Assembly: GCA_001414345.1 (NCBI GenBank)
Contig: LLCB01000569.1
Span: 1 to 21,867, forward strand
DNA length: 21,867 nt
Direction of reading: 5' to 3'
From: Hymenoscyphus infarciens
Taxonomy: Eukaryota; Ascomycota; Leotiomycetes; Helotiales; Helotiaceae
In this document: one piece after another, positions 8,383 to 18,522 of the stretch
Layout of the letters: each line of letters opens with the position of its first letter
How positions within the stretch are numbered: the first letter of the stretch is position 1
The notes under the pieces: generated by a model
Databases searched by the model: none
Told to the model about the DNA's origin: nothing
The model's input: only the letters and a program-made list of their open reading frames with translations
Position numbers and translations under genes: made by a program

Positions 8383-9317
8383 TTACAAATTCTGGCTAGA
8401 ATCAGAGACATCAGACTCCTTGTTCTCGTCGCTGGATTGCGAGTTACATGAATGGGCGATCTCTTTCGGCAATTTACCAAGTTTACCACGAGGTTTTGCG
8501 ATAAGGCGGTCGGTATTCTCGACCTGGTGGGGTACATTATTCAGTTCTTCCTCGAGCTGCCCCAATTCCTTTTCTAAGTCCTCAACGCGAGCCTCTCTTT
8601 CCTTGATGAGTTTAAGACCTTCAGATACTGAAGTCATGGCATTATCCTTTGCTTTTTCGCACTCCACAGCTCGCTCTGTTTGGTGTTTGAGCAATGTCGC
8701 CAAGTTGGCACATTCGTTTGATAAGAATTTTGCTCGATGTTCTGCCTTGTCTGCTCGCTGCTTTTCATTGTTTCCTCGCTTGCCAGCAGATGCCAGTAGC
8801 TTTTCAAGACGGTCGATTCGAGCCTTCTGCTCCACCCAAAGCTGATGATATTTCGTCTCAGCTGAAACAGCAGGATCCTCACGCTGGGTCTCCAACTCTG
8901 CGACTTGATTGAGTAGTTCGCCCAGTTCGCGCTTGTCCTCCTCGGCTTGTGCTTTCATCTCCTTGTACAGGGGCGTCTTCTTAAATGCAGCCTCATCGGT
9001 CTTTGCCTTGGAAACAGGAACCGCAAATGCCTTCTCCTTCTCGTATGTCTCAGTTTCTGCAAGAAGATAGTCGACTTCCAAGGTCACTGGTGTCATGTTG
9101 AAAACGTTTTGTCCCGGGAGGGATTCCCCAGTGGATGCCGGCTTGGGGAGAAGAGGCGCCCGCTTCTTTGCCTCGTGTTTTCTGACTTTTCGAGAATTAG
9201 CAAATTAAGCTATTTCAATCTCGGAGTGTACTTACATGGGTCTGCGGGCTTGCGTTGTTTCGCATACTTGGGTGAGCTGGATGCCGTGTTTGGCGTATCG
9301 ACCTTGTCAGACGACAT
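8383..9317 (-). CDS. coiled-coil protein, 2 exons (294 aa)
   Basis: My model is complement(join(8383..9185, 9236..9317)). The 50-bp intron has donor GTAAGT, branch-like GCTAAT and acceptor AAAAG. The nearby TCAG acceptor is rejected because it creates TAA at the junction. ATG 9317 gives MSSDKVDTPNTASSSPKYAK, and the joined frame totals 885 bases. Residues 1-60 are basic and Ser/Pro-rich. About 93-250 are coiled coil, with heptads such as IDRLEKLLASAGKR and VEDLEKELGQLEEEL. The last 22 or so residues are a Ser/Asp/Glu tail. There is no membrane segment or catalytic motif. I do not recognise the family. It resembles its neighbours in style rather than in alignable sequence. Confidence 0.8.
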
Positions 9318-10329
9318 GTTAAGTGACAATAATCGTATTGCGACTTGATGAATAGGGTAAAGAAAGTGAGTAAGTATTTACGTGGTGGTTTTCAGTCTTA
9401 GTCGCTTATCATAGACCCTCGAAGAGTTCACGTATTGTGTTGCAGGTTTCAAGACGACGAGCTGGGTGGGGGAGGCTACATTTAAGTAGGCCAAGTTGTA
9501 CTGTGGCCCATGCAATGCAATCCACCTTGTTTATGCGCGAGGTGAATTTCTGACTGTACTATGAAGCGCATTCCAAGTGAATAGTGAGGAAAAAAATAAA
9601 ATCAACCCATACTCAGTGAATCGATGTAGTAAGAGAAATGGGCGATGCTCAATTGTAAGTATTGTGCTAGGTAGTTGGAATAATTGAAGTTAGTTACCTG
9701 ATAAGGTTTGGAAGAACGAGAAACCTTAATTTAGTACTATTTTTGTGCGTTGTAGATTATTAGCTAGATTTTTCCGATTGTATCCCGTATAACGAATGCC
9801 TGAAGGCAAGGTCCGATTCTCATAATTCGAAGATTTGAAAGTGACCGATTACCTTTGATCAAATGATCTTCAACGCCATCAACCTGAAGTATTTTCTAAC
9901 CATTTGGAATTTCCTAGTTTTAATTCAACCTCGTTTAGATATCTAGTTGCGGCTTTCACCTCAGTTTTCGAAGTCAATGTAAGCCAGGATCCCCAGCTCT
10001 AAATCATACTACCTAATTTGAGACACCAATAGCACGTCGCTGGTAAGCTATCAAGAAAGACTTATGGCTCTTGAGTTTTACATTTACAAATACTCTAAAA
10101 TTCAAACGGTTTTCTCTACCTCCAAAAACCCGGGATGACACTAGCAAACCATTCAGTAGCCATTGCGATATTACACTGAAATGGAACCAGCCCTTCGTTC
10201 GGAAGACAAGAAGCAGAATATGTATTTACCTCTTCAAGCCCAGAGGAACAATTTAATTTACGACAATCGATAGGTTTTTATTCTCAGTTCACGTCTAGCT
10301 ACAAGTTATAATCCCTCTTCCCTCAGACA
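9318..10329. other. intergenic region, nothing recognised
   Basis: About 1 kb lies between the start of one minus-strand gene and the stop of the next. It must contain the promoter of the 294-residue coiled-coil gene. AT content rises from about 9560, but I see no long repeat, no RNA gene and no supported coding frame. Confidence 0.6.
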
Positions 10330-11668
10330 TCAGAGAAATTCTTGTGAAACTCCTCGCCCGTCTCCCATACTCAAAAGCCACGCCTTTCGCTTTTCGTATC
10401 TACCGCTCTTATCAAATCTCTTGTGAAACTCCAACAAGTAATGCAAGTTGAACCAGCCGCATCTTGGCTTTGCAGTTCCTCCCTGGGTAATCTCTTGCGG
10501 CTTGTCTTGACAGTTGAAGATTTCCCAGCGAATTTCATGAGATGTACAATCTCCAAGCTCTTGAAAAAAAACTTCTTCATCAAAAAGTATATCATGTCCC
10601 CTTGCATCCATACCAAAGGGATCCTTACTTGTACAGCTCTCGACCTCATAAACATGAAGAAAACAGCTCTGTTCACCAGCTTTATGAATGTCGGTGCAAT
10701 TAACCTTGTATCTATCCTTGTGAATCTCGAAGTGCTGGTCACATAACTTGAAGTGATCCGGTATCATAAGAACAATGTCTAGCATCTTGGCAGGAAAGAT
10801 ATAGCCGGAATAGTAAATCTCTGTTGTGGCCTCCATCATATTCCACATTCTGTTGTAGTGCAGCCGCCAAAGGGGGGATTCGGCGGGTTGCATATAGTCG
10901 TCCCAAAGGAGGCCCTTAGAAAATTCATTCTTCTCCCAGTCTTCTTGCGTGATAAGTTCATAGGCGGCGTTCTTTCCAAGTGGTTTTACTTCTAGCGGTT
11001 GCCGAATGTCCGGTTCCAGCTCCAAAATTAGGTATTCGTCGAGAGACTTGGTTCCAAGTAGAGCAGGGGCTATATCAAGACATTAGTGCGGTGTCATATT
11101 TGTTTCGAGAGTTGACACTTACGGATAGCTTTATAGGCGTTTCCCTCTATTACACGCTCTTGAAAAGAAACGTAGAAGGTGTTGACATTGAAGAAAATAG
11201 GTCGAGCTTCTTCATGTAATTGATGGCACACCAAGGAAATGTTCACAAGATCTGTATAGGTGCTGTTCGCAGACCATTTTGTGCCATCGGGTCTAATCCT
11301 TGTGGGATTGGTGAGGAGAAATTCGAGGATGATGGCCCGGACATCATAATTCAGGCCGAGAAGAGTAATGCTCTCAACGGCCTTGAAGACTGGAGGTCGG
11401 AAGCGACGAATAGTAGGGTAGTATACGGACCAGGTTCTCTTGGAGGCTCTCTTTCGAAAATTCGCAAAGGCAGGGGACACACGATGGATGGCGGGCGCGG
11501 TATGGTCTGAGTGCGTTGAGTTGTTCGGGGCCATGCTCATTTGACCTGCCTCGAGTAGTAACAGCTCGGGGCCAGCGAGCAGTGGGCTTTCTGGGACTGA
11601 TCTCGAACTGTTAGCAGCCGGGCATCGCAAGAGTGGTCGAATGGATACTTGCAAATTTCAGGCGCCAT
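10330..11668 (-). CDS. uncharacterised protein with F-box/DUF-like N-terminal domain (409 aa)
   Basis: My model is complement(join(10330..11069, 11123..11596, 11653..11668)). The second intron (53 bp) is canonical: GTAAGT to TATAG. The first (56 bp) would be a GC-AG intron with donor GCAAGT, branch GCTAAC and acceptor ATCAG. It joins a 16-base first exon (ATG GCG CCT GAA ATT T) in phase; a simpler start is ATG 11540 or 11534 without it. Residues about 86-151 contain YDVRAIILEFLLTNP and LVCHQLHEEARPIFF, followed by NTFYVSF. This pattern (helix, then CRQ-hxEA-x-IhF, then NTF) is typical of large fungal families annotated as F-box-like or DUF7730-like. The C-terminus (374-409) carries a conserved YLLEFHKRFDKS segment shared with the paralogue downstream of 11879. 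Function unknown. Confidence 0.8.
11597..11652 (-). other. candidate GC-AG intron
   Basis: The donor reads T|GCAAGT, which is the usual context for a GC donor. A perfect GCTAAC branch sequence lies about 14 bases before the ATCAG acceptor, and the two flanking exons are in phase. RNA reads would settle it. Confidence 0.55.
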
Positions 11669-11878
11669 GCTCTGTACGGGTTGTGAACTACTGTTACCTT
11701 GGCCGCAGACCTTGAGTTAATATGCTAGGTAGGTTGGCTGGTATGACTGTATTTAGTCTAGCGTGAAGTCTGTCCAGCATTAAATGCTTCCTTCACTGCA
11801 AGTTCAAAATCTCGCTAAGCCATGAATTTGAAGCTAGAGGCACAATTGAATTTGTTTTAGCTAGTTCCTTCCACCCCA

Positions 11879-12953
11879 TCAGAGAGCTTCTTGTGGGATG
11901 TTCGGGCCTCCCAAGCTTAAGAGCCATCCTTTGCGCTTTTCGTACTTTTCGCTCTTATCGAATCTCTTGTGAAACTCCAATAAGTACATAATGTTGAAAT
12001 GATCATAGCGAGGCCTAGTAACAGCTGCTCTAAGAGTACCTATACCCTTTTTTGTCTTGGCCTTGGAAATTCTCTCGTCGAATAGCCCATAGAATCCCGT
12101 CTAGGTAGAAGATGTAATCCAAGAGATAGAGCTTATTGCTATATTCTTCTTTCCCATTATTTCCAAAGGTCGCTTCGCTAATAAACCTCGCAAATTGTCT
12201 AACGCAAGGAGAACACGTTTCTTCTCCCGACTCGTGATAGTCATCTAGACTGTAGTCGACCTCATACTTGGCTGTATGAATTTCTAGGTGCCGTCGGCAT
12301 AATCGGAAATTATCTAGTACTGCGATAAAAATGTCCAATGATTGAGGCGAGAAGATATAGACTCCGCGGCGAAGGGCTTTTAAACTGTACCATATATTTC
12401 AATATTCTCCATTGTTGAGCTTCGTTTTCCTCCGAACCATATCCAGCATACCCAAGTAGGGCCTCGGAAAAGGAGTTTACCTGCCAGTCTCTCTGTGTGA
12501 TAAGATCGAAGGCAGCTTTGTCTGCCACAGCTTTGACAACCATTGGTCCAAGAAAATGGTTACGCTTTCCCAGCAGAGCTGGGCCTGTAATAAGAGGTCA
12601 GTAAATTTCGAATTTCTTACGGACGGGTAAGACCTACAGAAGTGTTCGTGCCCATTTTCTTTAATTTGTCGGGTTAGAAAAGAAAAGCACAGTATATTAT
12701 TCTTAAAAAATATATGCCTAGCCTCTTCGCGTAATTGTTTACAGGTCAACGAGACGCTAATCAATTCTGTATGCGTGCTTAGCTCTCCCGGTTTAATTCT
12801 GATGGGATTGATGAGGAGAAACTCGAGGACGAGGGCGCGAACATCGTAATGAATGGCTAGAAGAGTGGCATGGAAGGATTTGAACAGCGATGGTGGTTTG
12901 GTAGCGGGTTTCTTTTCGTCCCTTTGAATGCGTAGTCCTTCGAGAGGTGCCAT
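11879..12953 (-). pseudogene. frameshifted paralogue of the 10330-11668 gene
   Basis: This copy lies upstream of the intact paralogue, in the same orientation. Exon 1 (12638..12953, ATG 12953) gives MAPLEGLRIQ and the same N-terminal domain (YDVRALVLEFLLINP, LTCKQLREEARHIFF). A 53-bp intron (12585..12637; GTAGGT, TTACAG) sits at the same position and phase as in the paralogue. In exon 2 the frame runs to a stop at about 12310, but the homology moves to another frame: GVYIFSPQSLDIF in the second frame aligns with SGYIFPAKMLDIV. A net loss of about 14 bases near 12350-12400 explains this. A second shift lies at the A6G3 run (12045-12053 on plus). After it a third stretch reads YLLEFHKRFDKSEKYEKRK and ends at TGA 11879. 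Decay is the simplest reading. The homopolymer site could be a sequencing error, but the first site is not one. Confidence 0.8.
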
Positions 12954-13185
12954 AAGATGATGGGGTCCTGTGCTAAACTGCGGGCGATATTCAAAGAATC
13001 AGATGTGTCGAGTGCTGGATCCATCATTTGTACAAGTGTGGACTATGGATTGATGTTTAGTTTGAGATGCTAAGCCCGAGTAGATAAAGGGTATATAAAG
13101 TAGATTGGCTAGACCGTGGGGCTAGACCGCATTTGACTTGAATCATAAACATCGTGAATTTTGATGAATTTATTGATTCACTGTA

Positions 13186-14478
13186 TACCTTAAAGAGGAA
13201 AGGGGGTTAATATAGACGGTCACTTAATAATCCCAACTTTGGTTCCGTCCTAGAACAGTTCTGAGACGGTTTTAATACTAGATAGAATAACTTTTCTATA
13301 ACTACTCGTTACTAAGATACTTCTTAACTTAAATTATTCTAGTATAGTTTATATAATAGAGTGTCTTTTAGAAGTAGAATTAACTATTATAGTCCTTATA
13401 AAGTAATTATACTAAGATAGCTTAGTTAATCTAGGACTATTCTAAGACAGCCTAGTAATCTAAGACTATTTCAGACGCCTTAGCCTTTAGAAACAGAGGT
13501 ACGTATAGACTCTTTTAAGTACTTAGTATTACTCGTAGAGCCTTAATACTAACGCTATAGAAGTATAAGTTATAAAATCGATCGATTTAGTAAAATTATA
13601 TATACTAGAGAGTATATCTAAAGCGAGAGCAGTGTTTTGGCTTTCCTCGCCTTAGTTAGCCTAGTACTTAGGATAGGATAGGCTAGACTAGATTAGGATC
13701 AAGGCTAGGCTGAGTTTAGTAGACTAGGTACTCTAACTAGGATAGGAGTAGCTAGGAAAGTTCTAAAAACAGGATAGGAGTAGCTTAGTAGATAAAAAAA
13801 GAAGGCTAGGCTAGAGTAGGATTAGGAAGGTAACTCTCTAATTAGGACCTAGACTCTCTTTTCTACTCGCTTTATAGATATTAAGTAATATTAGAGCCGC
13901 CTTCTAGGCTTTAAGCGAGATTAACTAGTCTAACTCTTCCTATCCTAGTCTCTTTATTTAGTAAAGAAAGGCAAGTAAGTACTATAGGATAGGAGTAGCT
14001 AGGAAAGCTAGAATTTAAGAATAGAAGAAGATAAGATAGCCTTAAAATAGAGATAGGAGAGAGAAGGAGCGTCGAGGTAGAATAGGATAATAGATTAGAC
14101 AGAGAAACCTAAAACACTAAGCGAGGGTATTTATAATAAGAAGCATTTATAATAAGAGTCTATAGAACTTTAGTAGAGCTATACTTAGTCTATATACTCT
14201 CTATAAGAGCCGTCCTAGAACTGTCTTAGAACTATCTAAACTACTTTAGAGAGTCTTCTTTAAAAAATTATCTAAGAATATTAAATAGACCTAATATAAG
14301 AACTATTAAGAACTATCTCACTTTCTTAAAACTAGCTAAATAAGTCTACTATTCTAATAAATATATAGTCTAGAGAGTTGCCTAAGAGAGATATTTAATA
14401 TAGTACTATTAAATTTTAGAATTATATAGTAAATAGTTCTAGAACTATCTATATTAACTCTCTTTCCTCTTTAAGGTA
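13186..14478. mobile_element. TA-flanked inverted-repeat element, interrupted
   Basis: The ends are a long inverted repeat of about 35 bp beginning TACCTTAAAGAGGAAAG and continuing into GTTAATATAGA. The few mismatches between arms are mostly G/A or C/T, as RIP would leave. Both ends are bordered by TA (13184-13185 and 14479-14480), consistent with a Tc1/mariner-like target duplication. Subterminal copies of CCGTCCTAGAAC occur at 13245 and about 14208, and AGAACTATCT recurs near the right end. Without the nested 490-bp element and its duplicated target it would be about 795 bp. No transposase is recognisable, so it is probably a non-autonomous element. DNA is heavily TpA-biased. Confidence 0.7.
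13630..14119. mobile_element. 490-bp hAT MITE with 8-bp target duplication
   Basis: The left end reads CAGTGTTTTGGCTTTCC, and the reverse complement of the right end reads TAGTGTTTTAGGTTTC. Both fit the YARNG terminal consensus of hAT elements. The flanks are AGCGAGAG (13622-13629) and AGCGAGGG (14120-14127), an 8-bp target duplication differing by one G/A. The interior is non-coding. The left terminus extends into CGCCTTAGTTAGCC, which is shared with the MITE at 16489 and with the reverse complement of the right end of the full-length element ending at 20512. They are therefore one family. Confidence 0.85.
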
Positions 14479-15248
14479 TATGCGGAGTCTATAATATATT
14501 ATCCTCGTATATTATTTAAATCATTTTCTATTCGATTCGCGCTCGAATTGAATAGACAAAGCTCTATTCGTTATTAAATAGACATAAACTATTCGTGAAT
14601 ATCCTATACAAAAGTCCTCTATCCGTAAATAAGTCTAATAAAGCTTCTATTCAACTCGGCCTTTGAACCCTATAATACCCGATATATATGCCTACCTGCG
14701 TGTTTTACACCAGGCGTATATCTAGCCGCGTGTATATCCTCAGTAGCAAGGTACTCTATGAACCTCGAAGCTTTAAGAGGAGAAATAGATATAGAGAATC
14801 TAAAGAGATCAAAGGACTGTCGATAAACCCGCATAGCTTCTCGTAGCTTGACAGCTACAGCGGAAGTACTAGAGCATAGGCAGGGAGCAGAGATGTAAGC
14901 AAAGCTTCAGAGCTAAACAAATCAGAGTACATTTCACTATATCGAACATGAAAAACCGGCCCTAAGGCTATTCAAGATGAATAGACGCCAAAATTGAATT
15001 AAAAAAAGCGAACCAAACAGGCTCTAAGTGAATCAGGGAAATAACTTCCAGCCTTCTTCTGAAATCAAAAGTAGAATAAGTTCCCGCCTCATGTTCGCTT
15101 AACCTAGAATCTATTTCTCCTAATTATTAAATCTCAAGGTCAACCTTCTAAAGCGAACAAAGAACACCTAACACGTCTCGGTACAGACTCAGACTTCACA
15201 ATCAGAGCTTAGACAAGAGCGATAAATCCTACGCCAGAAGCTGTAGCC
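14479..15248. other. non-coding region between repeats and a relic gene
   Basis: The first 250 or so bases are still TpA-rich. They include a near-palindrome at about 14528-14555 (CTATTCGATTCG with its near-complement). Composition returns toward normal from about 14650. No coding frame, RNA gene or transposon end is supported. The last part is upstream sequence of the relic gene at 15249. Confidence 0.5.
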
Positions 15249-15741
15249 ATGGATAGTAATTCGCCTCAACAATTTACCTTACCCTACCGCTGCTCCACCA
15301 AGCCTCCATCCTCTACCAGCGCTCTCCAAAGTTCACTTGCAGCTCAACAATATGCACCAGGACCTTCCAACATTGATGCAAACACGGCCACCAACGCCCA
15401 CTCCTCAGAAATACACCTCCTCATAGACGCATATCAAGCGCACTCTTTGAACACCAGCAAGCTCTCTCAAAACGAGTTGTTCGAAGAACTTCGCCGAATA
15501 ATCAAAGCCTGCAGAAGACGCAACGAGAGCATGATCGGAGGGTCAAGAAGCAAATAGCTCAGATCAGGAGGTTGCTGTCAAAGGTTCAAGGTCGAGAGCA
15601 GAACGAGCACGCGGAGGTGTCTCGAGGGAATTAGACCGCGAGAAGGTGGGTGAAGAAGAGAAGATGTTGTCCTTTGCCAAAAGCTTGAGAGGGCGGGTTT
15701 ATGTATTGGGATCGATGGCCAAAGCTCATTTTGATAGTTGA
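15249..15741 (+). pseudogene. relic coiled-coil gene, two -1 frameshifts
   Basis: The intact first part starts at ATG 15249 (GTAGCCATGG, good context). It encodes 102 residues to TAG 15555 if read without correction: a Gln/Ser/Pro/Thr-rich N-terminus, then SQNELFEELRRIIKA. From about 15512 the plausible protein moves to another frame (REHDRRVKKQIAQIRRLL, stop at 15632). From about 15617 it moves to a third (VSRELDREKVGEEEKMLSF, stop TGA 15739). Each step equals the loss of one base. The stitched reading is a continuous coiled-coil-like helix, which the uncorrected frames are not. I do not recognise the family. The alternative is a short real protein of 102 residues. Transposon clusters lie on both sides. 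Confidence 0.55.
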
Positions 15742-16488
15742 ATAATTGAAATTGCGGGGTACAGGGGTATAGCGGTCCGCTAGCGCCAATTTTAGCTCCA
15801 GCCAGCGTCTTCCTATTGGCTCTTTCCAACGACCATCAGCTTTGCGACATGCAACAAAAGGTTGATTGGTACCTTACGGCCTTGCTACCTGCCCTGACGA
15901 CGTCATAATAGAGACCTTTTGCTCTTAGCCACTTGTGGGATGTTTCTATGGTTTTTATCGGGGGGGGGGGGGGGGGGGGGGGTGGTCATTAGCGAGTAAT
16001 ATAGTAGCAGTATTTTACATCTTTGCTCCCGGCTTTGTGAAATAGTATATGAATATGTATTAATCGCTTTCTAACTCGCGTCTCTCTATGCTATACTTCG
16101 CACTTAGTGAGAACTCGAAACTTGCTGAAAAGCTATAGTTTATAAGCCACTTTCTCTTCTCTAGTTTAAGTCAACTGTCTTCAAGTGTTTCCCTATAATT
16201 AGTTTTCATACACACCTTTGTATTTAACTGACTTACTAACTAAGTTTAATTAACCTCTAGTTTTTCAACTTAACGCCTAGATTCCAAATAAACCTCGTCC
16301 TACTCTTCTTTCTCAAGCTAAAAAGCATTCATTCCTTCACTTTAACCTTACTAGCGTTGTGTTTAGAATAAACTTTTCTCTAAACCAGCTTATATAATAA
16401 CGATGTGAATTCACTTAGGACTAAGTACTCGAGACCTACTAAAAATCCTCTCTAGGTCTCTTACTAAGCTTAGTTTTTTAATAAAACC
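15742..16488. other. non-coding region with poly-G tract
   Basis: No gene is supported here. Composition is near normal to about 16100, then drifts to the TpA-rich style approaching the hAT insertion at 16489. A 23-base G run lies at 15960-15982. Confidence 0.6.
15960..15982 (+). repeat. 23-base poly-G run
   Basis: There are 23 consecutive G bases on the plus strand, in otherwise AT-leaning DNA. The length is at risk of assembly error. Such a tract could form a quadruplex. Confidence 0.95.
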
Positions 16489-18197
16489 TAGTGTTTTAGC
16501 TTTCCTCGCCTAAGTTAGCTTAGAGCTCTAGATAGAATAGAATACTCTCTAGTATTTTAGGTTTCCCCGCCTAATCTATTATTCTATCCTTCCTTAACAA
16601 TCCTTCTCCTTCCTACCTCTATTTTAAGGCTATCCTACCTAATCCTATCCTAATATATTACTTCTCCTAGCTACTCTAATCCTATTCTAAAATTTATTCC
16701 GCTTATCCTTTCCTATCTAAGGTATTAGAGTAGCCTTTCCTAGCCTATAGAGAAGACTAGGCAGGGTATATACTAGCCTTAAATATATTATTTATAGTGT
16801 TATTAGTAGATTTAGTAGGAGTAGTACTACCTAAGAAAAGTATATAATATTAGTCTCTAATTAGTACTTAAAAACAGGGGTTTTACTATAGTAAATTAAG
16901 TACCTAGTAGAGTACTTAATTTAGTACTATTTACTCTTATTTATATTTAAGCTTTAACTAGTTTCTAAATAACATATTAATAATATTAATTATACCTCTT
17001 AATACCTATGCTATATAATAACATAAGATATATATATTATATATTACTCCTCTTATTATTTATTATTCTAATTATTACTAATATAAACTACTCTTTTTTC
17101 TATAGACGTCCTAGCCTAGCTAGTACCTAAACACCTACCCTCTCTTAGTCCACCTCTTCTTAGTCCACCTCTTCTTAATCTACCTCTTCTCCTTCTTAAT
17201 TATTTAAAGCGATTATTATTAATAATAGCAAATCTAATCTTATAATAGCGATATCTAGTAAAACATCTATACTCCCTAGGTAGGAAGCACTATTAATATA
17301 TATACTTAAAGTAGTAGTAGATAATACTATATTTAAGCTTATATTAGCTTAAATCCCTAGAAAGTACTAAGAGAAGAGGGGTCGCTTCTACTATATTAAG
17401 TATAATCTATATAGACCTAAAAAGTTAAAGAAGAGTATATAGTACTAGAAATATACTTTAGAATTAATCTATATAAGTAAAGGTTAGTTTAAACCTTTAA
17501 GAGAAAGTGTTTATAATTAATATACTAATAACTTTAAGATCCTAACTCTAAGGGCTAATACTAGTATAATAGACGCTTCTAGAGGTATATTTAGTACTCT
17601 AAAGTTTAATACCTTATAGCAAATTTAGAGAATAAAGTAACGTATCTTTAAATTAAGTATAGTATTATAAAGAGTAGTAGGAAGACTCTATAAGAGTATT
17701 TAATAAAAGAGGAGGCTATTAATAATATTATAAATATAACAACTTATAAAGAGAAGAAGAGAGTAGTAAATCTCGTCTTAGCTATTAAATTCGAACCTTT
17801 TAAGAATATACTAATCGCCTAGATTATAGTATACTAATTATTAATATCTATTACTATTAGTAGTATATTTATAAAGCTTCTTTAGACTATATACTCTTCT
17901 ATTTATAAGTTACTTCTTAGCTTTTCTAGTATAATATAAGAGTAGATTATTAACATATTTAAGTATTAAAAGTAGTATATAAAAGAGGACTTATACTAAG
18001 CGATTAGTAAGATATACTTCTCTTTTAATCTCTAAACGTTACCTAATTATCTTATACTAATAGAAGTAGTAGTATACTATATTAACAAGAGTAGAAGAAA
18101 CTAGTTAGTAAGTAGTATTATTCCTAGCCTTATATATATAAGCCTACTTCTTCTATTAATATTATTTTCTTATTATCTACTATACTAATTTAATTCC

Positions 18198-18248
18198 TTT
18201 TTAGATATTTAAGTAGCTCTTATAATATACTACTTAAATATCTAAAAA
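18198..18248. repeat. perfect 19-bp inverted repeat
   Basis: Arms TTTTTAGATATTTAAGTAG (18198-18216) and its exact complement (18230-18248) flank a 13-base loop inside the inner hAT element. A perfect pair in DNA otherwise full of point mutations is notable. Confidence 0.85.
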
Positions 18249-18393
18249 TTTATTACTTTAATAGTATTATTAATTTAATTTTAATTATATAGTATAGCTT
18301 AAGTCTAAGATATTAGAGCGTATATAAGCCTTAATCTTAGCTAGATAATAGGTCTTAGTATTCTTAAAATATTATAAACTAGTTTAGAACTAA

Positions 18394-18522
18394 TAGTTTG
18401 TTTTCTTAATAACTACTACGCTTCTTTATAATGTTTTTATACTTCTAAATAGCCTTAAACTAGGGCTATTTAATAATATAAAAATATTATAAATAGGTAT
18501 AGTAGTTATTAAGAAAATAAAC
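18394..18522. repeat. imperfect 60-bp inverted repeat
   Basis: Arms at about 18394-18453 and 18464-18522 pair at roughly four of five positions around a 10-base loop. The best-matched block is TTTTCTTAATAACTACTA. A further shorter pair (ACTAGAAAGT at about 18534 and ACTTTCTAG at about 18577) follows. All lie inside the inner hAT element. Confidence 0.7.

Noticed and set aside
8169..8399. Short plus-strand frame near the 3' end of the 294-residue gene
   Set aside because: Opens on TTG, has no structure, and overlaps the stop of a well-supported gene on the other strand.
9186..9235. Alternative acceptor TCAG for the intron of the 294-residue gene
   Set aside because: Using it creates TAA at the exon junction and the wrong frame; the AAAAG site four bases upstream keeps the frame.
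10071..10256. 61-codon plus-strand frame
   Set aside because: Opens on TTG, lies in AT-rich intergenic DNA and shows no coding pattern.
15578..15829. Minus-strand open frame opposite the relic gene
   Set aside because: It is antisense to the frame-shifted coiled-coil reading, opens without good context and has no recognisable features.
18394..18522. A microRNA-like precursor gene
   Set aside because: The hairpin lies in RIP-mutated transposon DNA, where AT-richness inflates pairing; nothing in the sequence shows transcription.
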